From: Enterovibrio coralii
GTDB lineage: Bacteria; Pseudomonadota; Gammaproteobacteria; Enterobacterales; Vibrionaceae
Reading direction: 5' to 3'
Assembly: GCF_001559595.1 (NCBI RefSeq)
Contig: NZ_LNTY01000017.1
Coordinates: 53,613 to 117,612 of the forward strand
Length of the DNA: 64,000 nt
The notes below the pieces were generated by a model that was given only the letters and a program-made list of their open reading frames with translations, was not told the DNA's origin and made no database searches. Of the stretch, positions 36,442-47,042 are shown one piece after another (positions within the stretch are counted from its first letter, which is position 1; every line of letters starts with the position of its first letter). A program made the position numbers and the translations under genes.

Positions 36442-38523
36442 TTATGCGTTGCTGTATCTGTCTTTGTTGCCAAGCCAACGCTCGATAATCGCTTTGGCGT
36501 TATCCGGATAGCTTTGATGAAGGTACAACGCGAGTTTCTGCACTTCTGGAATGAGTTTCTGATCGCGCACTAAATCCGCAATTTTAAACTCTGCCATCCC
36601 TGTTTGTTTTGTTCCCAGTAATTCGCCGGGGCCACGAATTTCCAAGTCACGCTGCGCAATGACAAAACCATCACTGCTTTCACGCAATACGCCAAGACGT
36701 TGGGTCGCAGTTTTTGACAGTGGCGCGTGATACAAAAGCACACAGTGGCTGGCGACAGAACCCCGGCCAACGCGGCCGCGAAGCTGATGAAGCTGTGCCA
36801 GACCTAAACGCTCGGGGTTTTCGATGATCATCAAGCTGGCATTGGGTACGTCCACACCCACTTCAATTACCGTGGTGGCAACGAGAAGGTGCAGCTCACC
36901 GGACTTAAATGCCTGCATCACTTCCTGCTTTTCAGCCGCTTTCATGCGGCCATGTACCAAACCGATTTTCAGGTCGGGCAGGGCGCGGGACAGATCGTCT
37001 GCGGTTTCTGCCGCCGCTTGTGCTTCGAGCACTTCAGACTCATCAATCAAGGTACAGACCCAGTAAGCCTGACGGCCTTCTTCTAAACAAGACGCGTGCA
37101 CACGGTTGATGATGTCGATGCGGCGAGTATCCGGTACTGCTACGGTTTGGATCGGTGTTCTACCCGGCGGCAGTTCGTCAATGATGGAGGTATCGAGATC
37201 CGCATATGCGGTCATAGCAAGAGTGCGCGGAATTGGCGTCGCTGTCATGATGAGCTGGTGCGGATGCACGCCTTGCTTCATGCCTTTTTCGCGAAGCTCC
37301 AAGCGTTGATGAACACCAAAACGGTGTTGTTCGTCAATGATGACCAAAGCAAGTTTGTCGAACTCCACGTGCTTTTGGAAAAGGGCGTGGGTACCGACCA
37401 CCATTTTGGCTTCGCCGCTGGCAATCTTGGCAAGCTCCGCTTCTTTGGCTTTGCCCGTGAGCTTACCCGCCAGCCAGCCGACAGAAATACCCAGCGGCTC
37501 TAGCCAGTTGGCAAAGTTAATCGAGTGCTGCTCCGCAAGGAGTTCCGTCGGTGCCATCAAAGCAACCTGATAGCCTTGCTCAATTGCTTGAAGCGCAGCG
37601 AGGGCAGCAACCAGCGTTTTACCAGAACCCACATCACCTTGCACCAAGCGCATCATTGGCTTGTTTAAGCCCATGTCGCGTTCGATGTCAGCCACCACGC
37701 GAGATTGCGCGCCAGTTGGGTTAAACGGCAAGGAAGCGAGAAGTTTAGGTTTTAAATCGGTAGATGGCGGCAGCGAATAGGTTGGGTCTTGCTGCAGCTT
37801 GCTGCGAACCGCCAGCATCGACAAATTCTGCGCCAGCAATTCTTCTAAGATCAGGCGCTTTTGTGCCGGGTGTTCGCCTTTTTCAAGTGCGTCCAAAGAA
37901 ATGTCCGGCGTTGGACGGTGCAGCGTTTTCAGCGCGTCACGCAAGGTGATCTGACGGTCATACAAGCCTTCTGGTAACAGTTCTTGAACCGCTGCGCCAT
38001 CGAGCAATGCCAGTGCTTGGTCGGTGAGGTTTCGAAGCGTTAGCTGACGCAAACCTTCAGTCGTTGGGTAGACAGGTGTCAGGGTTTCTTCCAAAGCCAG
38101 TTCGGTTGGCTCAGAAAAGACTTTGTATTCCGGGTGGATGATTTCAAGCCCGCCCTGACCGCGTTTGATTTCGCCATAGGCTTTAACGCGCTTGCCTTGC
38201 TCAAGGCTGTTTTTCATCGCCGCGTTGAAGTTGAAAAAACGCAGCGTGAGTGAGCCGTTACCGTCGGTGATTTTTACCGTCAGCATACGGCGGCGACCAA
38301 AGGTGGTGTTGTTACTGACCACTTCGCCTTCGACGGTGGCGTGCTGTCCCGGCATCAGACTCATGATTGGCCAGATGCGGGTGCGGTCTTCGTAGCGATA
38401 GGGGAGATGGAACAACAAATCCTGCACCGTAAACAGGCCCAGTTTTTCCAGCTTCTCAGCCATTTTTCCACCGACACCTGTCAGCGAAGTCACGGAAACG
38501 GCATCTAACATTGAAGCGCGCAT
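36442..38523 (-). CDS. recG: ATP-dependent DNA helicase RecG
   Basis: 693 residues, the E. coli length, from ATG 38523. Remodels stalled forks and branch-migrates Holliday junctions. Wedge/OB domain in the N-terminal half (LLFHLPYRYEDRTRIWPI), then motif I GDVGSGKT, motif II DEQHRFG, motif III TATPIPRT and the C-terminal QLRGRVGRG, with TGMAEFKIADL at the end. The longer frame starts at TTG and lacks support. trmH lies just upstream on the same strand. Confidence 0.96.
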   Translation of the reverse strand: MRASMLDAVSVTSLTGVGGKMAEKLEKLGLFTVQDLLFHLPYRYEDRTRIWPIMSLMPGQHATVEGEVVSNNTTFGRRRMLTVKITDGNGSLTLRFFNFNAAMKNSLEQGKRVKAYGEIKRGQGGLEIIHPEYKVFSEPTELALEETLTPVYPTTEGLRQLTLRNLTDQALALLDGAAVQELLPEGLYDRQITLRDALKTLHRPTPDISLDALEKGEHPAQKRLILEELLAQNLSMLAVRSKLQQDPTYSLPPSTDLKPKLLASLPFNPTGAQSRVVADIERDMGLNKPMMRLVQGDVGSGKTLVAALAALQAIEQGYQVALMAPTELLAEQHSINFANWLEPLGISVGWLAGKLTGKAKEAELAKIASGEAKMVVGTHALFQKHVEFDKLALVIIDEQHRFGVHQRLELREKGMKQGVHPHQLIMTATPIPRTLAMTAYADLDTSIIDELPPGRTPIQTVAVPDTRRIDIINRVHASCLEEGRQAYWVCTLIDESEVLEAQAAAETADDLSRALPDLKIGLVHGRMKAAEKQEVMQAFKSGELHLLVATTVIEVGVDVPNASLMIIENPERLGLAQLHQLRGRVGRGSVASHCVLLYHAPLSKTATQRLGVLRESSDGFVIAQRDLEIRGPGELLGTKQTGMAEFKIADLVRDQKLIPEVQKLALYLHQSYPDNAKAIIERWLGNKDRYSNA

Positions 38524-38560
38524 GGCGTTCTCATCTCTCCTCAATCAATACGATGGCAGG

Positions 38561-39253
38561 TTACTTAGCTGCCTGCATTTTTGCCCACCAGGCTTCGTCT
38601 GCGACGATTTGGCCTTCGTCATCCAGCTCTGGATAGGGCAGACCTTTACGTTTCGCCACTTTTGCCAGCACAGGGTGGCCGCGCTCGAAAATGATGCGGT
38701 CGACTTCAGCCTGCGGGATCAGTGTGCGAGTGCGCTGGTACATGCCTGCGTTTTGACGCTGACGCTGCGCTTCATACAAAATCAAGGCACTGGCCACGGA
38801 CACATTCAGCGACTGTACCATACCTACCATAGGAATGATGATGTCTTGATCTGCCAATTCAAGGGCTTGCTTACTGATCCCGGTTTTTTCCTGCCCCATG
38901 ACGATAGCCGTCGGCTTGGTGTAATCAATGTCGCGAAAATCCACCGCGCGATCAGAAAGGTTAGTCACCAGTATTTGCATGCCTTTTTCTTTGAGCATGG
39001 CAAACGCGTCAGGCGTGTTGTCGTGCGTGACCACATCTACCCAGTTACGCGCACCAGCAGAGGTGCCGCCCAAGGTACGCATTTTGCTGTTCTTCGGCCA
39101 TACCGCGTGTACCTGATGCACACCGACCGCATCTGCGGTACGAATGATGGCGGAGATGTTATTCGGTTTATGGACTTCTTCCATACACACAGTGAGATCC
39201 GGCTGACGGGTCGCCAGCACCTCATGAATGCGTGCAAAACGTTCTGGTGTCAT
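38561..39253 (-). CDS. trmH: tRNA (guanosine(18)-2'-O)-methyltransferase TrmH
   Basis: 230 residues, SpoU/SPOUT family. Methylates the ribose of G18 in the tRNA D loop. Motif 1 is HKPNNISAIIRTADAVGV (Asn and Arg near 30-40), motif 2 AIVMGQEKTGIS and motif 3 IIIPMVGMVQSLNVSVASAL, which build the SAM-binding knot. Lies between spoT and recG in the order known from E. coli. Confidence 0.95.
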   Translation of the reverse strand: MTPERFARIHEVLATRQPDLTVCMEEVHKPNNISAIIRTADAVGVHQVHAVWPKNSKMRTLGGTSAGARNWVDVVTHDNTPDAFAMLKEKGMQILVTNLSDRAVDFRDIDYTKPTAIVMGQEKTGISKQALELADQDIIIPMVGMVQSLNVSVASALILYEAQRQRQNAGMYQRTRTLIPQAEVDRIIFERGHPVLAKVAKRKGLPYPELDDEGQIVADEAWWAKMQAAK

Positions 39254-39267
39254 GGTGTTTCCTGTTT

Positions 39268-39298
39268 ATAAAAACGCCCGCAATAAAGCGGGCGTTGA
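39268..39298 (-). terminator. Terminator downstream of spoT
   Basis: On the minus strand AACGCCCGC pairs with GCGGGCGTT around a TTTATT loop, followed by T residues. It lies between spoT and trmH and may partly separate their expression. Confidence 0.8.
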
Positions 39299-39320
39299 AG
39301 TATGTTGCCGAAGCGACAGA

Positions 39321-41424
39321 TCAGTTTTTCTGACGGCTGACCTTGACCACATTTGGCATCACACGAATGCGTCGCATGATATTGGCCAAGTGGACACGGT
39401 TTTTGGTCGTCAGTTTGACGTAGATGGTATACAAGCGACCATCTCTTTCTTCTGTCGTCAGACCCAAAATATTGGAGCCAGTTGCAGCAATGGTATTGGT
39501 CAAATCCGCCAGTGCGCCTTGATGGTTCAGCATGTCGACGCGCAGACCTGTGGTGAAGTCCTGATCGATGTCATCGCCCCATTCCACAGACATGTACTTG
39601 TCAGGCTCTTGGCTGTAACCGCGGACGTTGGCACATTCTTCACGGTGGATAACAAGACCCTTACCCGGACTGACGTGTGCCACGATGTGATCACCCGGCA
39701 GTGGGCGACAACAGTTTGCGTAGGTCAGCAAGATGCCTTCGGCACCGCGGATAGGCAGGCAGCCGCCTTGCTCTTCCAAGCTGTCAGCATCGCCAAGCAG
39801 TCGTTTGGCAATCACCACACTCATCAGTTCGCCAGCACCGATATCGGCCAACAAATCTTCCAGCGACGCCAGTTTCAGATCTTGCAGTACCTTGTTCAGG
39901 TTTTCTTTATCGATATCCTGAACATTGACCGCACCCAGCGCGTGGTTCAGCAAACGACGCCCCAAGATAACCGATTCTTCGCGGCGCTTGGTTTTCAGTA
40001 CCTGACGGATCTTGGTACGTGCGCGAGACGTCACGACATAGTTAAGCCATGCCGCATTTGGACGCGCACCCGGTGCCGTGATGATCTCAATGGTCTGGCC
40101 GTTTTTCAGTGCCTGACTCAATGGGTAGGACTGGCGGTTTACACGCGCGCCGACACAAGAGTTACCGACATCGGTATGCACTGCATAGGCAAAGTCGACC
40201 GCTGTTGCACCTACTGGCAATTCGACGATACGCCCTTTTGGCGTAAAGACGAACAGTTCATCAGGGAACAAATCAGATTTCACGCTTTCGATAAACTCAA
40301 ACGAGCTACCTGCGCTTTGCTGAAGCTCCAGCAGGCTTTGCATCCAGCGCTGTGCACGTACTTGCGCTGTGGTTCCGCCGCTTGCGCGATCGGCACCGTC
40401 TTTGTACGCCCAGTGTGCGGCAACGCCTTTGTCCGCCATCTGATCCATGTCTTCAGTACGAATTTGTACTTCAACAGGTACGCCGTGCGGGCCAATCATG
40501 GAGGTGTGCAGAGACTGATAGCCGTTCGCCTTGGGTACCGCGATGTAATCTTTCATGCGACCAGGGCGTGGCTTGTACAGGTTGTGCATCTGACCGAGCA
40601 CACGGTAGCAGGTATCCAAGTCATCAACGATCACGCGAAACGCGTAAAGGTCCATGATGGTGTGAAAGCGCTGCTCTTTGTTCTTCATCTTGTTATAGAT
40701 GGAGTACAAGTTCTTCTCGCGGCCCAACACACGTGCTTTGATGCCCGCATCTTCAAGACGACCTTCAATTTCCGCATGGAATTTTTGAATCATCTCTTTG
40801 CGGTTGCCGCGCGCTTGGATCACCACTTCTTTCAACACGCGATAGCGGGTTGGGTACAGAGCTTCAAAGCCCAGCTCTTCAAGCTCAACTTTGATGTTGT
40901 GAATACCGAGGCGGTGCGCCAGTGGTGAGAAAATTTCGAGGGTTTCGCGAGCAATGCGACGACGTTTGTCCGGACGCAGAGCACCGAGGGTGCGCATGTT
41001 GTGCGTACGGTCAGCGAGCTTGATCAGGATAACGCGGATATCATGGGCCATGGCATGATCATTTTGCGGAAGTTTTCTGCCTGCGCTTCTTTGCGGTCGC
41101 GGAATTTGAGCTTATCGAGCTTGGAAACGCCATCCACCAGATCGGCGACGTTGTCTCCGAAGCGTTGCTGGAGGTCTTCTTTGGTTACGTCTGTGTCTTC
41201 GATAACGTCGTGCAGCAGGGCTGCCATCAAGGTTTCGTGGTCAAGACGCATTTCCGCAAGAATACGGGCAACGGCGATAGGTGGATAATGTAAGGTTCAC
41301 CGCTTGAGCGGGTTTGCCCTTCGTGCGCATCACGCGCGACCAAATACGCTTGCCGGAGTGCCTCTAAGTGCGACTCCGGCAAGTATTGTGCTGCGACTTC
41401 TCTCAGGCTATCAAAGAGATACAA
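39321..41424 (-). CDS. spoT: (p)ppGpp synthetase/hydrolase SpoT (two frameshifts)
   Basis: Makes and degrades the alarmone (p)ppGpp. The TTG start (codon at 41424) encodes YLFDSLREVAAQYLPE and matches the TTG start known for E. coli spoT. The HD hydrolase domain includes ALLHDVIEDT and IKLADRTHNM; the synthetase domain YRVLGQMHNLYKPRPGRMKDYIA; then TGS and ACT domains. One base seems missing at 41280-41281 (HPIAVARILAEMRLD across the joint) and one at 41054. Restored length is about 702 residues. Preceded by rpoZ and gmk. Confidence 0.94.
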
Positions 41425-41446
41425 ACGGCCTGTTTCCTGAAGTTAA

Positions 41447-41722
41447 TTAGCGAAGAGAACCTGTGATGGTGCTTACAGCCGCCATTTCAGCAGCTTCTTG
41501 CTCTTGCTGCTCTTGACGCGCACGCGCATCCAGGATTTCTTTAGTGATCAGGCCTTCTTCGATTTCACGCAGAGCGATAACGGTTTGCTTATCGTTCTCT
41601 TCCTGAACCAGTGCGTCTTTACCACCAGTTTGCATTTGGCGTGCGCGACGAGCTGCTACCAATACTAGATCGAAACGGTTGCCAATTTTTTCAACAGCGT
41701 CTTGAACGGTTACGCGTGCCAT
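41447..41722 (-). CDS. rpoZ: RNA polymerase omega subunit RpoZ
   Basis: 91 residues, normal length. [29 protein letters not shown] in pieces is the conserved N-terminus; [13 protein letters not shown] follows. Assists assembly of beta-prime and contributes to a ppGpp site, which fits its place directly upstream of spoT. ATG 41722. Confidence 0.96.
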   Translation of the reverse strand: MARVTVQDAVEKIGNRFDLVLVAARRARQMQTGGKDALVQEENDKQTVIALREIEEGLITKEILDARARQEQQEQEAAEMAAVSTITGSLR

Positions 41723-41825
41723 GAAGAAACTCCAGTAAGTGTAATAAAGTCAAAATGACCGAAAATTATACAAAAGCGATTAGATCTTAACAACCAACAA
41801 GTGGTTGATGGCGCAAGTTTCGTAC

Positions 41826-42452
<627 letters not shown>

Positions 42453-42576
42453 CTAGATCACTGTGAGGTTAAAGGGCGCGCAGATTACCACGGACCGCTT
42501 AAAATTTGAATTACCATTTAGGATAACCTAATACCCGCTGGATTGGGTACAAATCCCTCTAAACCGAAACGCCATG

Positions 42577-42608
42577 AAAAAAGCCCGGCACGATGGCCGG
42601 GCTTTTTT
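42577..42608. terminator. Terminator downstream of yicC
   Basis: AGCCCGGC pairs with GCCGGGCT around ACGATG, with A and T runs on either side so that the minus-strand yicC transcript would end here. Confidence 0.85.
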
Positions 42609-42624
42609 GCGTTCTTAATGGCGA

Positions 42625-43488
42625 TTATTCAATGTTCTGAATTTGCTCGCGCATTTGTTCGATAAGCACTTTCAGTTCAACACCAGATGCGGTGATGTCT
42701 GTGCTGATCGATTTTGATGCCAGCGTGTTCGACTCACGGTTGAACTCTTGCATCATGAAGTCCAGACGACGGCCACATGCGCCACCTTTTTTCAGGATCT
42801 TCTTGGTCTCGGTCACGTGAGAGTCCAAACGGTCCAGCTCTTCTGCCACGTCAGATTTTTGTGCCAGCAGGATGATTTCCTGTTCAACGCGGTTGGCGTC
42901 CAGCTCTAGCTTAGCTTCTTCCAGCTTGGTGATCAGACGCTCACGTTGCCATTGCAGGATTTCTGGCATGCGCGCGCGTACTTTTACTGCTTCCGCTGCG
43001 ATAGCATCCAGACGGGTTTCAATCAGCGCTTTCATGTTTTCGCCTTCGCTTGCTCGTGCGGCAATGAAGTCGTCAACGGTTTCATCAAAGCCTTGAAGCA
43101 GGGCTTTGTTGATCACGTCCATATCTTGCTCTGGGGTTTCCATCACGCCTGGCCATTGCAGCACTTGGAATGGACCGATGTTGCCTTCGCCCGACATTTC
43201 TTTAATCCACTTCGCGGCGTGGATCACTTGCTTTGCCAGCTCTTCATTGATTTTCAACTCAGTGTTGGCAGACGCATTGGCTTCAAAGCGCAGGTTACAT
43301 TCGACTTTACCACGCGCCAGACGCTGGCGGAAACGCTCACGAATGATAGGTTCAAGGCCACGGAACTGCTCTGGCATACGGATGTAGGTTTCGAGGTAGC
43401 GTTGGTTTACCGAACGGATTTCCCACACCGCGGTTCCCCATAGGCCCTTGATTTCCTTGCGGGCATAAGCAGTCATACTGTGGATCAT
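42625..43488 (-). CDS. yicC: YicC/YloC family endoribonuclease
   Basis: 287 residues, normal length. Starts MIHSMTAYARKE and ends with the conserved QEFNREANT-like stretch (QEFNRESNTLASKS) and ELKVLIEQMREQIQNIE. E. coli YicC has been described as an RNase involved in small-RNA turnover. Divergent from rph, the conserved arrangement. Confidence 0.93.
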   Translation of the reverse strand: MIHSMTAYARKEIKGLWGTAVWEIRSVNQRYLETYIRMPEQFRGLEPIIRERFRQRLARGKVECNLRFEANASANTELKINEELAKQVIHAAKWIKEMSGEGNIGPFQVLQWPGVMETPEQDMDVINKALLQGFDETVDDFIAARASEGENMKALIETRLDAIAAEAVKVRARMPEILQWQRERLITKLEEAKLELDANRVEQEIILLAQKSDVAEELDRLDSHVTETKKILKKGGACGRRLDFMMQEFNRESNTLASKSISTDITASGVELKVLIEQMREQIQNIE

Positions 43489-43681
43489 TGAAGTGCACTC
43501 ATTAAATTATGTTGCATTGATTATACGCAGTTGCTGCGGCGTGTGTAGTCTTGGCATATCACGCCGTGAGAAAAAGAACAGCGATCGCGGTAAGTATTAG
43601 CACGATAAGGTCGAAATCGTTATAATCGCCGGTTAGCGAAAATCAGCAGTGTTTAAACTATTTACTACAGGTGGAACCCCT

Positions 43682-44398
43682 ATGCGCCCAAGCGGAAGAG
43701 AAGTAGGTCAAATTCGTCCGGTTACCCTTACCCGTCATTTTACTGCCCACGCAGAAGGTTCTGTGCTGGTGGCGTTTGGCGACACCAAGGTGATTTGTAC
43801 CGCGACAGTTGAAGAAGGCGTGCCTCGCTTCCTGAAAGGTAAAGGCCAAGGCTGGATCACTGCTGAATACGGCATGCTGCCACGTGCAACGCACACCCGT
43901 AACCGTCGTGAAGCGGCGAACGGCAAGCAAGGTGGTCGCACCATGGAAATCCAACGTCTTATCGCGCGCAGCCTGCGTGCTGCGGTAAACCTCGACAAGT
44001 TGGGTGACTACACCATCACCGTCGACTGTGACGTTATCCAAGCAGACGGCGGCACGCGCACGGCTTCTATTACCGGTGCAAGCGTGGCAATGGCGGATGC
44101 ACTGAACAAACTGGTTGCTGACGGCAAACTGAAAGAAAACCCAATGAAGGGTCATGTTGCTGCTGTTTCTGTTGGCATCTTTGAAGGCACGCCAATTTGC
44201 GATCTAGAGTATGTAGAAGACTCAGCCGCAGAAACGGACATGAACGTGGTGATGCTAGAAGACGGTCGCATGATTGAAGTGCAGGGCACCGCAGAAGGTG
44301 AACCGTTTACTGCTGATGAGCTTAACGCCATGTTGTCTTTGGCGACCAAGGGCATTCAGGACATCGTTGCTATTCAGAAAGCATCGTTAATTGATTGA
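43682..44398 (+). CDS. rph: Ribonuclease PH
   Basis: 238 residues, identical to the E. coli full-length enzyme. Phosphorolytic 3'-5' exonuclease that trims tRNA precursors. [14 protein letters not shown] start, [27 protein letters not shown] in pieces (phosphate-binding) and [17 protein letters not shown] are intact. ATG 43682, preceded by AGGTGG, is preferred over a longer frame. pyrE follows after an attenuator-like hairpin. Confidence 0.96.
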   Translation: MRPSGREVGQIRPVTLTRHFTAHAEGSVLVAFGDTKVICTATVEEGVPRFLKGKGQGWITAEYGMLPRATHTRNRREAANGKQGGRTMEIQRLIARSLRAAVNLDKLGDYTITVDCDVIQADGGTRTASITGASVAMADALNKLVADGKLKENPMKGHVAAVSVGIFEGTPICDLEYVEDSAAETDMNVVMLEDGRMIEVQGTAEGEPFTADELNAMLSLATKGIQDIVAIQKASLID

Positions 44399-44402
44399 TA
44401 AG

Positions 44403-44434
44403 AGAGCGGCTTCTATTGGAGCCGCTTTTTTTTG
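44403..44434 (+). terminator. rph-pyrE attenuator/terminator
   Basis: AGCGGC pairs with GCCGCT around a nine-base loop and is followed by eight T residues, 91 bases before pyrE. In E. coli the same interval holds a UTP-sensitive attenuator, so this hairpin probably has that role here. Confidence 0.75.
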
Positions 44435-44524
44435 ACTTGTTATTTGTGAGGCAGTCTTTATGACAAGCATTGTCTCAGGCTATTCCGGCATGTAAGCCGA
44501 TTTGTAATATCGACAGGAGAGAAA

Positions 44525-45166
44525 ATGAAAGCGTATCAGCGTCAATTCATCGAGTTCGCATTGGAAAAACAAGTACTGAAATTCGGTGAGTTTACTTTGA
44601 AGTCTGGCCGTCAAAGCCCTTACTTCTTCAATGCTGGTCTTTTCAATACAGGCCGTGACCTTGCGCGTCTGGGCCGTTTTTACGCAGAAGCACTGGTTGA
44701 AGCAGGCATTGAATATGATCTGCTGTTTGGCCCTGCGTACAAAGGTATTCCAATTGCGACCACCACAGCGGTAGCACTGGCTGAGCACCACGATGTCGAT
44801 ACGCCGTACTGCTTTAACCGTAAAGAAGCGAAAGACCATGGTGAAGGCGGTAACTTGGTAGGTAGCGCGCTGGAAGGCCGTGTAATGCTGGTTGACGACG
44901 TGATCACTGCGGGCACGGCAATCCGTGAGTCGATGGAAATCATCCAAGCGAACGGTGCCGATTTGGCGGGTGTTCTGGTGGCGATTGACCGCCAAGAGCG
45001 CGGCAAAGGTGAACTGTCTGCGATTCAAGAAGTGGAGCGCGACTTTGGTTGTAAAGTGGTGTCTATCATTAGCCTTGGCGATCTGGTGACTTATCTGGAA
45101 GAGCAGGGCGGTAACCCTGAGCATCTGGCGGCAGTTAAGGCTTACCGCGCCGAGTACGGCATCTAA
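44525..45166 (+). CDS. pyrE: Orotate phosphoribosyltransferase PyrE
   Basis: 213 residues. Joins orotate and PRPP to give OMP in pyrimidine synthesis. [14 protein letters not shown] and the PRPP motif [13 protein letters not shown] (about 120-132) are present, plus the flexible loop [16 protein letters not shown] 44525 follows AGGAGAG. Follows rph in the conserved order. Confidence 0.97.
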   Translation: MKAYQRQFIEFALEKQVLKFGEFTLKSGRQSPYFFNAGLFNTGRDLARLGRFYAEALVEAGIEYDLLFGPAYKGIPIATTTAVALAEHHDVDTPYCFNRKEAKDHGEGGNLVGSALEGRVMLVDDVITAGTAIRESMEIIQANGADLAGVLVAIDRQERGKGELSAIQEVERDFGCKVVSIISLGDLVTYLEEQGGNPEHLAAVKAYRAEYGI

Positions 45167-45191
45167 ACTTACGCCGACAGCGATTTTCTCT

Positions 45192-45219
45192 GAGCCCACC
45201 ACTTTGGCGGGCTTTTTTG
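45192..45219 (+). terminator. pyrE terminator
   Basis: AGCCC-CC arm pairs with GG-GGGCT (one mismatch) around CTT, followed by six T residues. Confidence 0.78.
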
Positions 45220-45463
45220 TCACTGATGATTTCGCTGCTTCTCAGCCTAACGGTCTGTTATTCAACAAGGGTTAAGAATTCGCGACGTGAATCCTTTTCA
45301 TGGGTGCAATGAAAAGCGTGTTGCATAAAGATGTGTGATTAATATGCAAATCGTTCAGTATTTGTTCAGTGGCGATGGGTATTATGAACTCAACAAAGCG
45401 GCATAAGTGAACCAAGCAGTATCGATGTCGCGCCCTACACACTGTTAAGTCGGAGAAGAAATT

Positions 45464-45715
45464 ATGAAAAAAGTAATGATGGCGACACTGGTGACTTTCG
45501 GTTTGTTTACTGCAGGAGCGCAGGCGGGGTATACAATGGAAGAGACGCAAGCTTGTGCCACCTCAGATCAGTTCCACGCATGCGTGATTCAGCTAAATGA
45601 GCAACAGGTTCAACCAACGCTGGTGACTATGGACACGGGTTACACGAAAGAAGAAGTGCGTGACTGTGGCACTGCAAGTGACTTCCACGTTTGCGTTGAT
45701 AACTTGCACGTTTAA
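45464..45715 (+). CDS. Small secreted protein with two cysteine repeats
   Basis: 83 residues. ATG 45464 follows GGAGAAG. Signal peptide KKVMMATLVTFGLFTAGAQA ends with an AQA-G cleavage site. The mature 62 residues consist of two copies of one unit: GYTMEETQACATSDQFHACV and GYTKEEVRDCGTASDFHVCV, each with C-x8-C, so two disulfides are likely in the periplasm or outside. A strong terminator follows; no partner gene is evident. Function unknown. Confidence 0.75.
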   Translation: MKKVMMATLVTFGLFTAGAQAGYTMEETQACATSDQFHACVIQLNEQQVQPTLVTMDTGYTKEEVRDCGTASDFHVCVDNLHV

Positions 45716-45751
45716 CGTAATTCCCGGTTTTTGCGGGAATATAACGACAAA

Positions 45752-45781
45752 CAAAAAGGCTGCATGATGCAGCCTTTTTTG
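45752..45781. terminator. Bidirectional terminator, secreted protein / slmA
   Basis: AAAAAGGCTGCAT pairs with ATGCAGCCTTTTTT with a two-base loop, between convergent genes. Confidence 0.9.
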
Positions 45782-45797
45782 ATGCTTGAAGGCGACG

Positions 45798-46387
45798 CTA
45801 GTCTAACTGCGCGCTCAACAGTTGCCAGTATTGGTCAAACTCCGCGGTTGGCGGATATTTGAAACTGGAGCGCACGAAGCGGTTCAGGCTGCCTTCAACC
45901 TGTCCCAGTAATTGCGCGGCCAGAATGGTTTCCTCTACAGGGAAACCTTTGCCTTCACGCAAGCGACGTTCGCGCAGCACCTGACGCAACTGACTTTCGA
46001 TTTTTTCGAACAGTTGGTTAATGCGACCTTGCAGTCTGTCTTGTTCAAACATCAATGCGTGACCTGTCATGATGCGGGTCAAGCCTGGGTTGCGTTCACC
46101 GAATACCAGCAACAATTGAAGAATAAGACGCAGACGTGTCAGTGTGTCTTTCTCTTCGTTCTGAATGCGGTTAATACGCGTGATAAGTGACTCTTCGATA
46201 AACTCGATCAAGCCTTCAAACATACGCGCTTTACTCGGGAAGTGACGGTAAAGCGCGGCTTCAGATACCCCTACCTGCGCGGCAAGCTTTGCCGTAGTAA
46301 TGCGTTGACTGCCTGATTGGACTCTAGCATTTGAGCAAGAGCCTGAAGGATTTCCTCGCGGCGATTCTGCTTTTTTTGGCCAGCCAT
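45798..46387 (-). CDS. slmA: Nucleoid occlusion factor SlmA (frameshifted)
   Basis: TetR-family DNA-binding protein that blocks FtsZ ring assembly over the nucleoid. ATG 46387 starts [19 protein letters not shown]; one G appears missing at 46312-46313, after which the helix-turn-helix [21 protein letters not shown] continues into the long intact frame ([13 protein letters not shown]). Restored length is about 196 residues, normal for SlmA. Located between pyrE and dut as in E. coli. Confidence 0.93.
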
Positions 46388-46529
46388 GAATAGATGGTTC
46401 CTTTGTTGTAGTAGCTAATGTCGGCTGAAGAGGCGCTATCTTAACGGTGCTCCCCGTGTATTAAAAGGATAATGCACCTTCCCCGTAAAAGAAGCCCACG
46501 GGAATTTTCTAAATCGTGAATAGCGCAAG

Positions 46530-46557
46530 AAAAACGCCACTAGTTAGCGGCGTTTTC
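46530..46557 (-). terminator. dut terminator
   Basis: AAAACGCC-CTA pairs with TAG-GGCGTTTT (one mismatch), just beyond the dut stop. Confidence 0.75.
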
Positions 46558-46573
46558 GAGACATTTAAGGTGA

Positions 46574-47029
46574 TTATTTTGTACCTGAGTGTCCAAAACC
46601 ACCGGCACCACGCTCAGTTGCATCGAAATCTTCGACGAGATTGAACTCAGCTTGGATCACTGGCACAAACACCAATTGTGCAATGCGCTCGCCTGGTTCC
46701 ATGGTGAAGGTCGTGTCACCGCGGTTCCAACAAGACACCATCAACTGACCTTGGTAGTCAGAGTCAATCAAACCCACCAGGTTACCCAGCACGATGCCGT
46801 GCTTATGGCCCAGACCTGAACGCGGCAGGATGGTTGCTGCGATAGATGGGTCCGCGATGTGGATTGCCATGCCCGTTGGGATCAGGTGCGTTTGGCCTGG
46901 CTCAATGGTCAGTGCCTCGTCCAGACATGCGCGCAGGTCCAGACCTGCAGAACCTTCAGTTGCATACGCAGGAAGCGGGAATTCGTTGCCCACACGTGGG
47001 TCGAGGATTTTTAGGTCGATTTTTTTCAT
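46574..47029 (-). CDS. dut: dUTP pyrophosphatase Dut
   Basis: 151 residues from ATG 47029; a longer frame exists but the family starts at [14 protein letters not shown]. Hydrolyses dUTP to dUMP, keeping uracil out of DNA. Motifs in order: [31 protein letters not shown] with the catalytic Asp, GERIAQLVF, and the C-terminal [10 protein letters not shown] arm. coaBC lies 13 bases upstream, as is usual. Confidence 0.96.
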   Translation of the reverse strand: MKKIDLKILDPRVGNEFPLPAYATEGSAGLDLRACLDEALTIEPGQTHLIPTGMAIHIADPSIAATILPRSGLGHKHGIVLGNLVGLIDSDYQGQLMVSCWNRGDTTFTMEPGERIAQLVFVPVIQAEFNLVEDFDATERGAGGFGHSGTK

Positions 47030-47042
47030 GACGTTTCCACTG

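Noticed and set aside
38522-39271. A 249-codon open frame antisense to trmH
   Set aside because: No homology features; trmH on the other strand has all SPOUT motifs.
39228-40928. A 566-codon open frame antisense to spoT
   Set aside because: It is the shadow of a strongly biased coding strand; the protein is rich in His, Arg, Cys and Phe, has no family features, and spoT accounts fully for the region.
43658-44155. Open frame antisense to rph
   Set aside because: Shadow of rph; no start signal or motif.
44480-45223. A 247-codon open frame antisense to pyrE
   Set aside because: Composition typical of an antisense shadow; pyrE is complete on the plus strand.
45272-45550. Open frame on the minus strand at 45.3-45.5 kb
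   Set aside because: It overlaps the secreted two-repeat gene, has no ribosome site and no recognisable domain.
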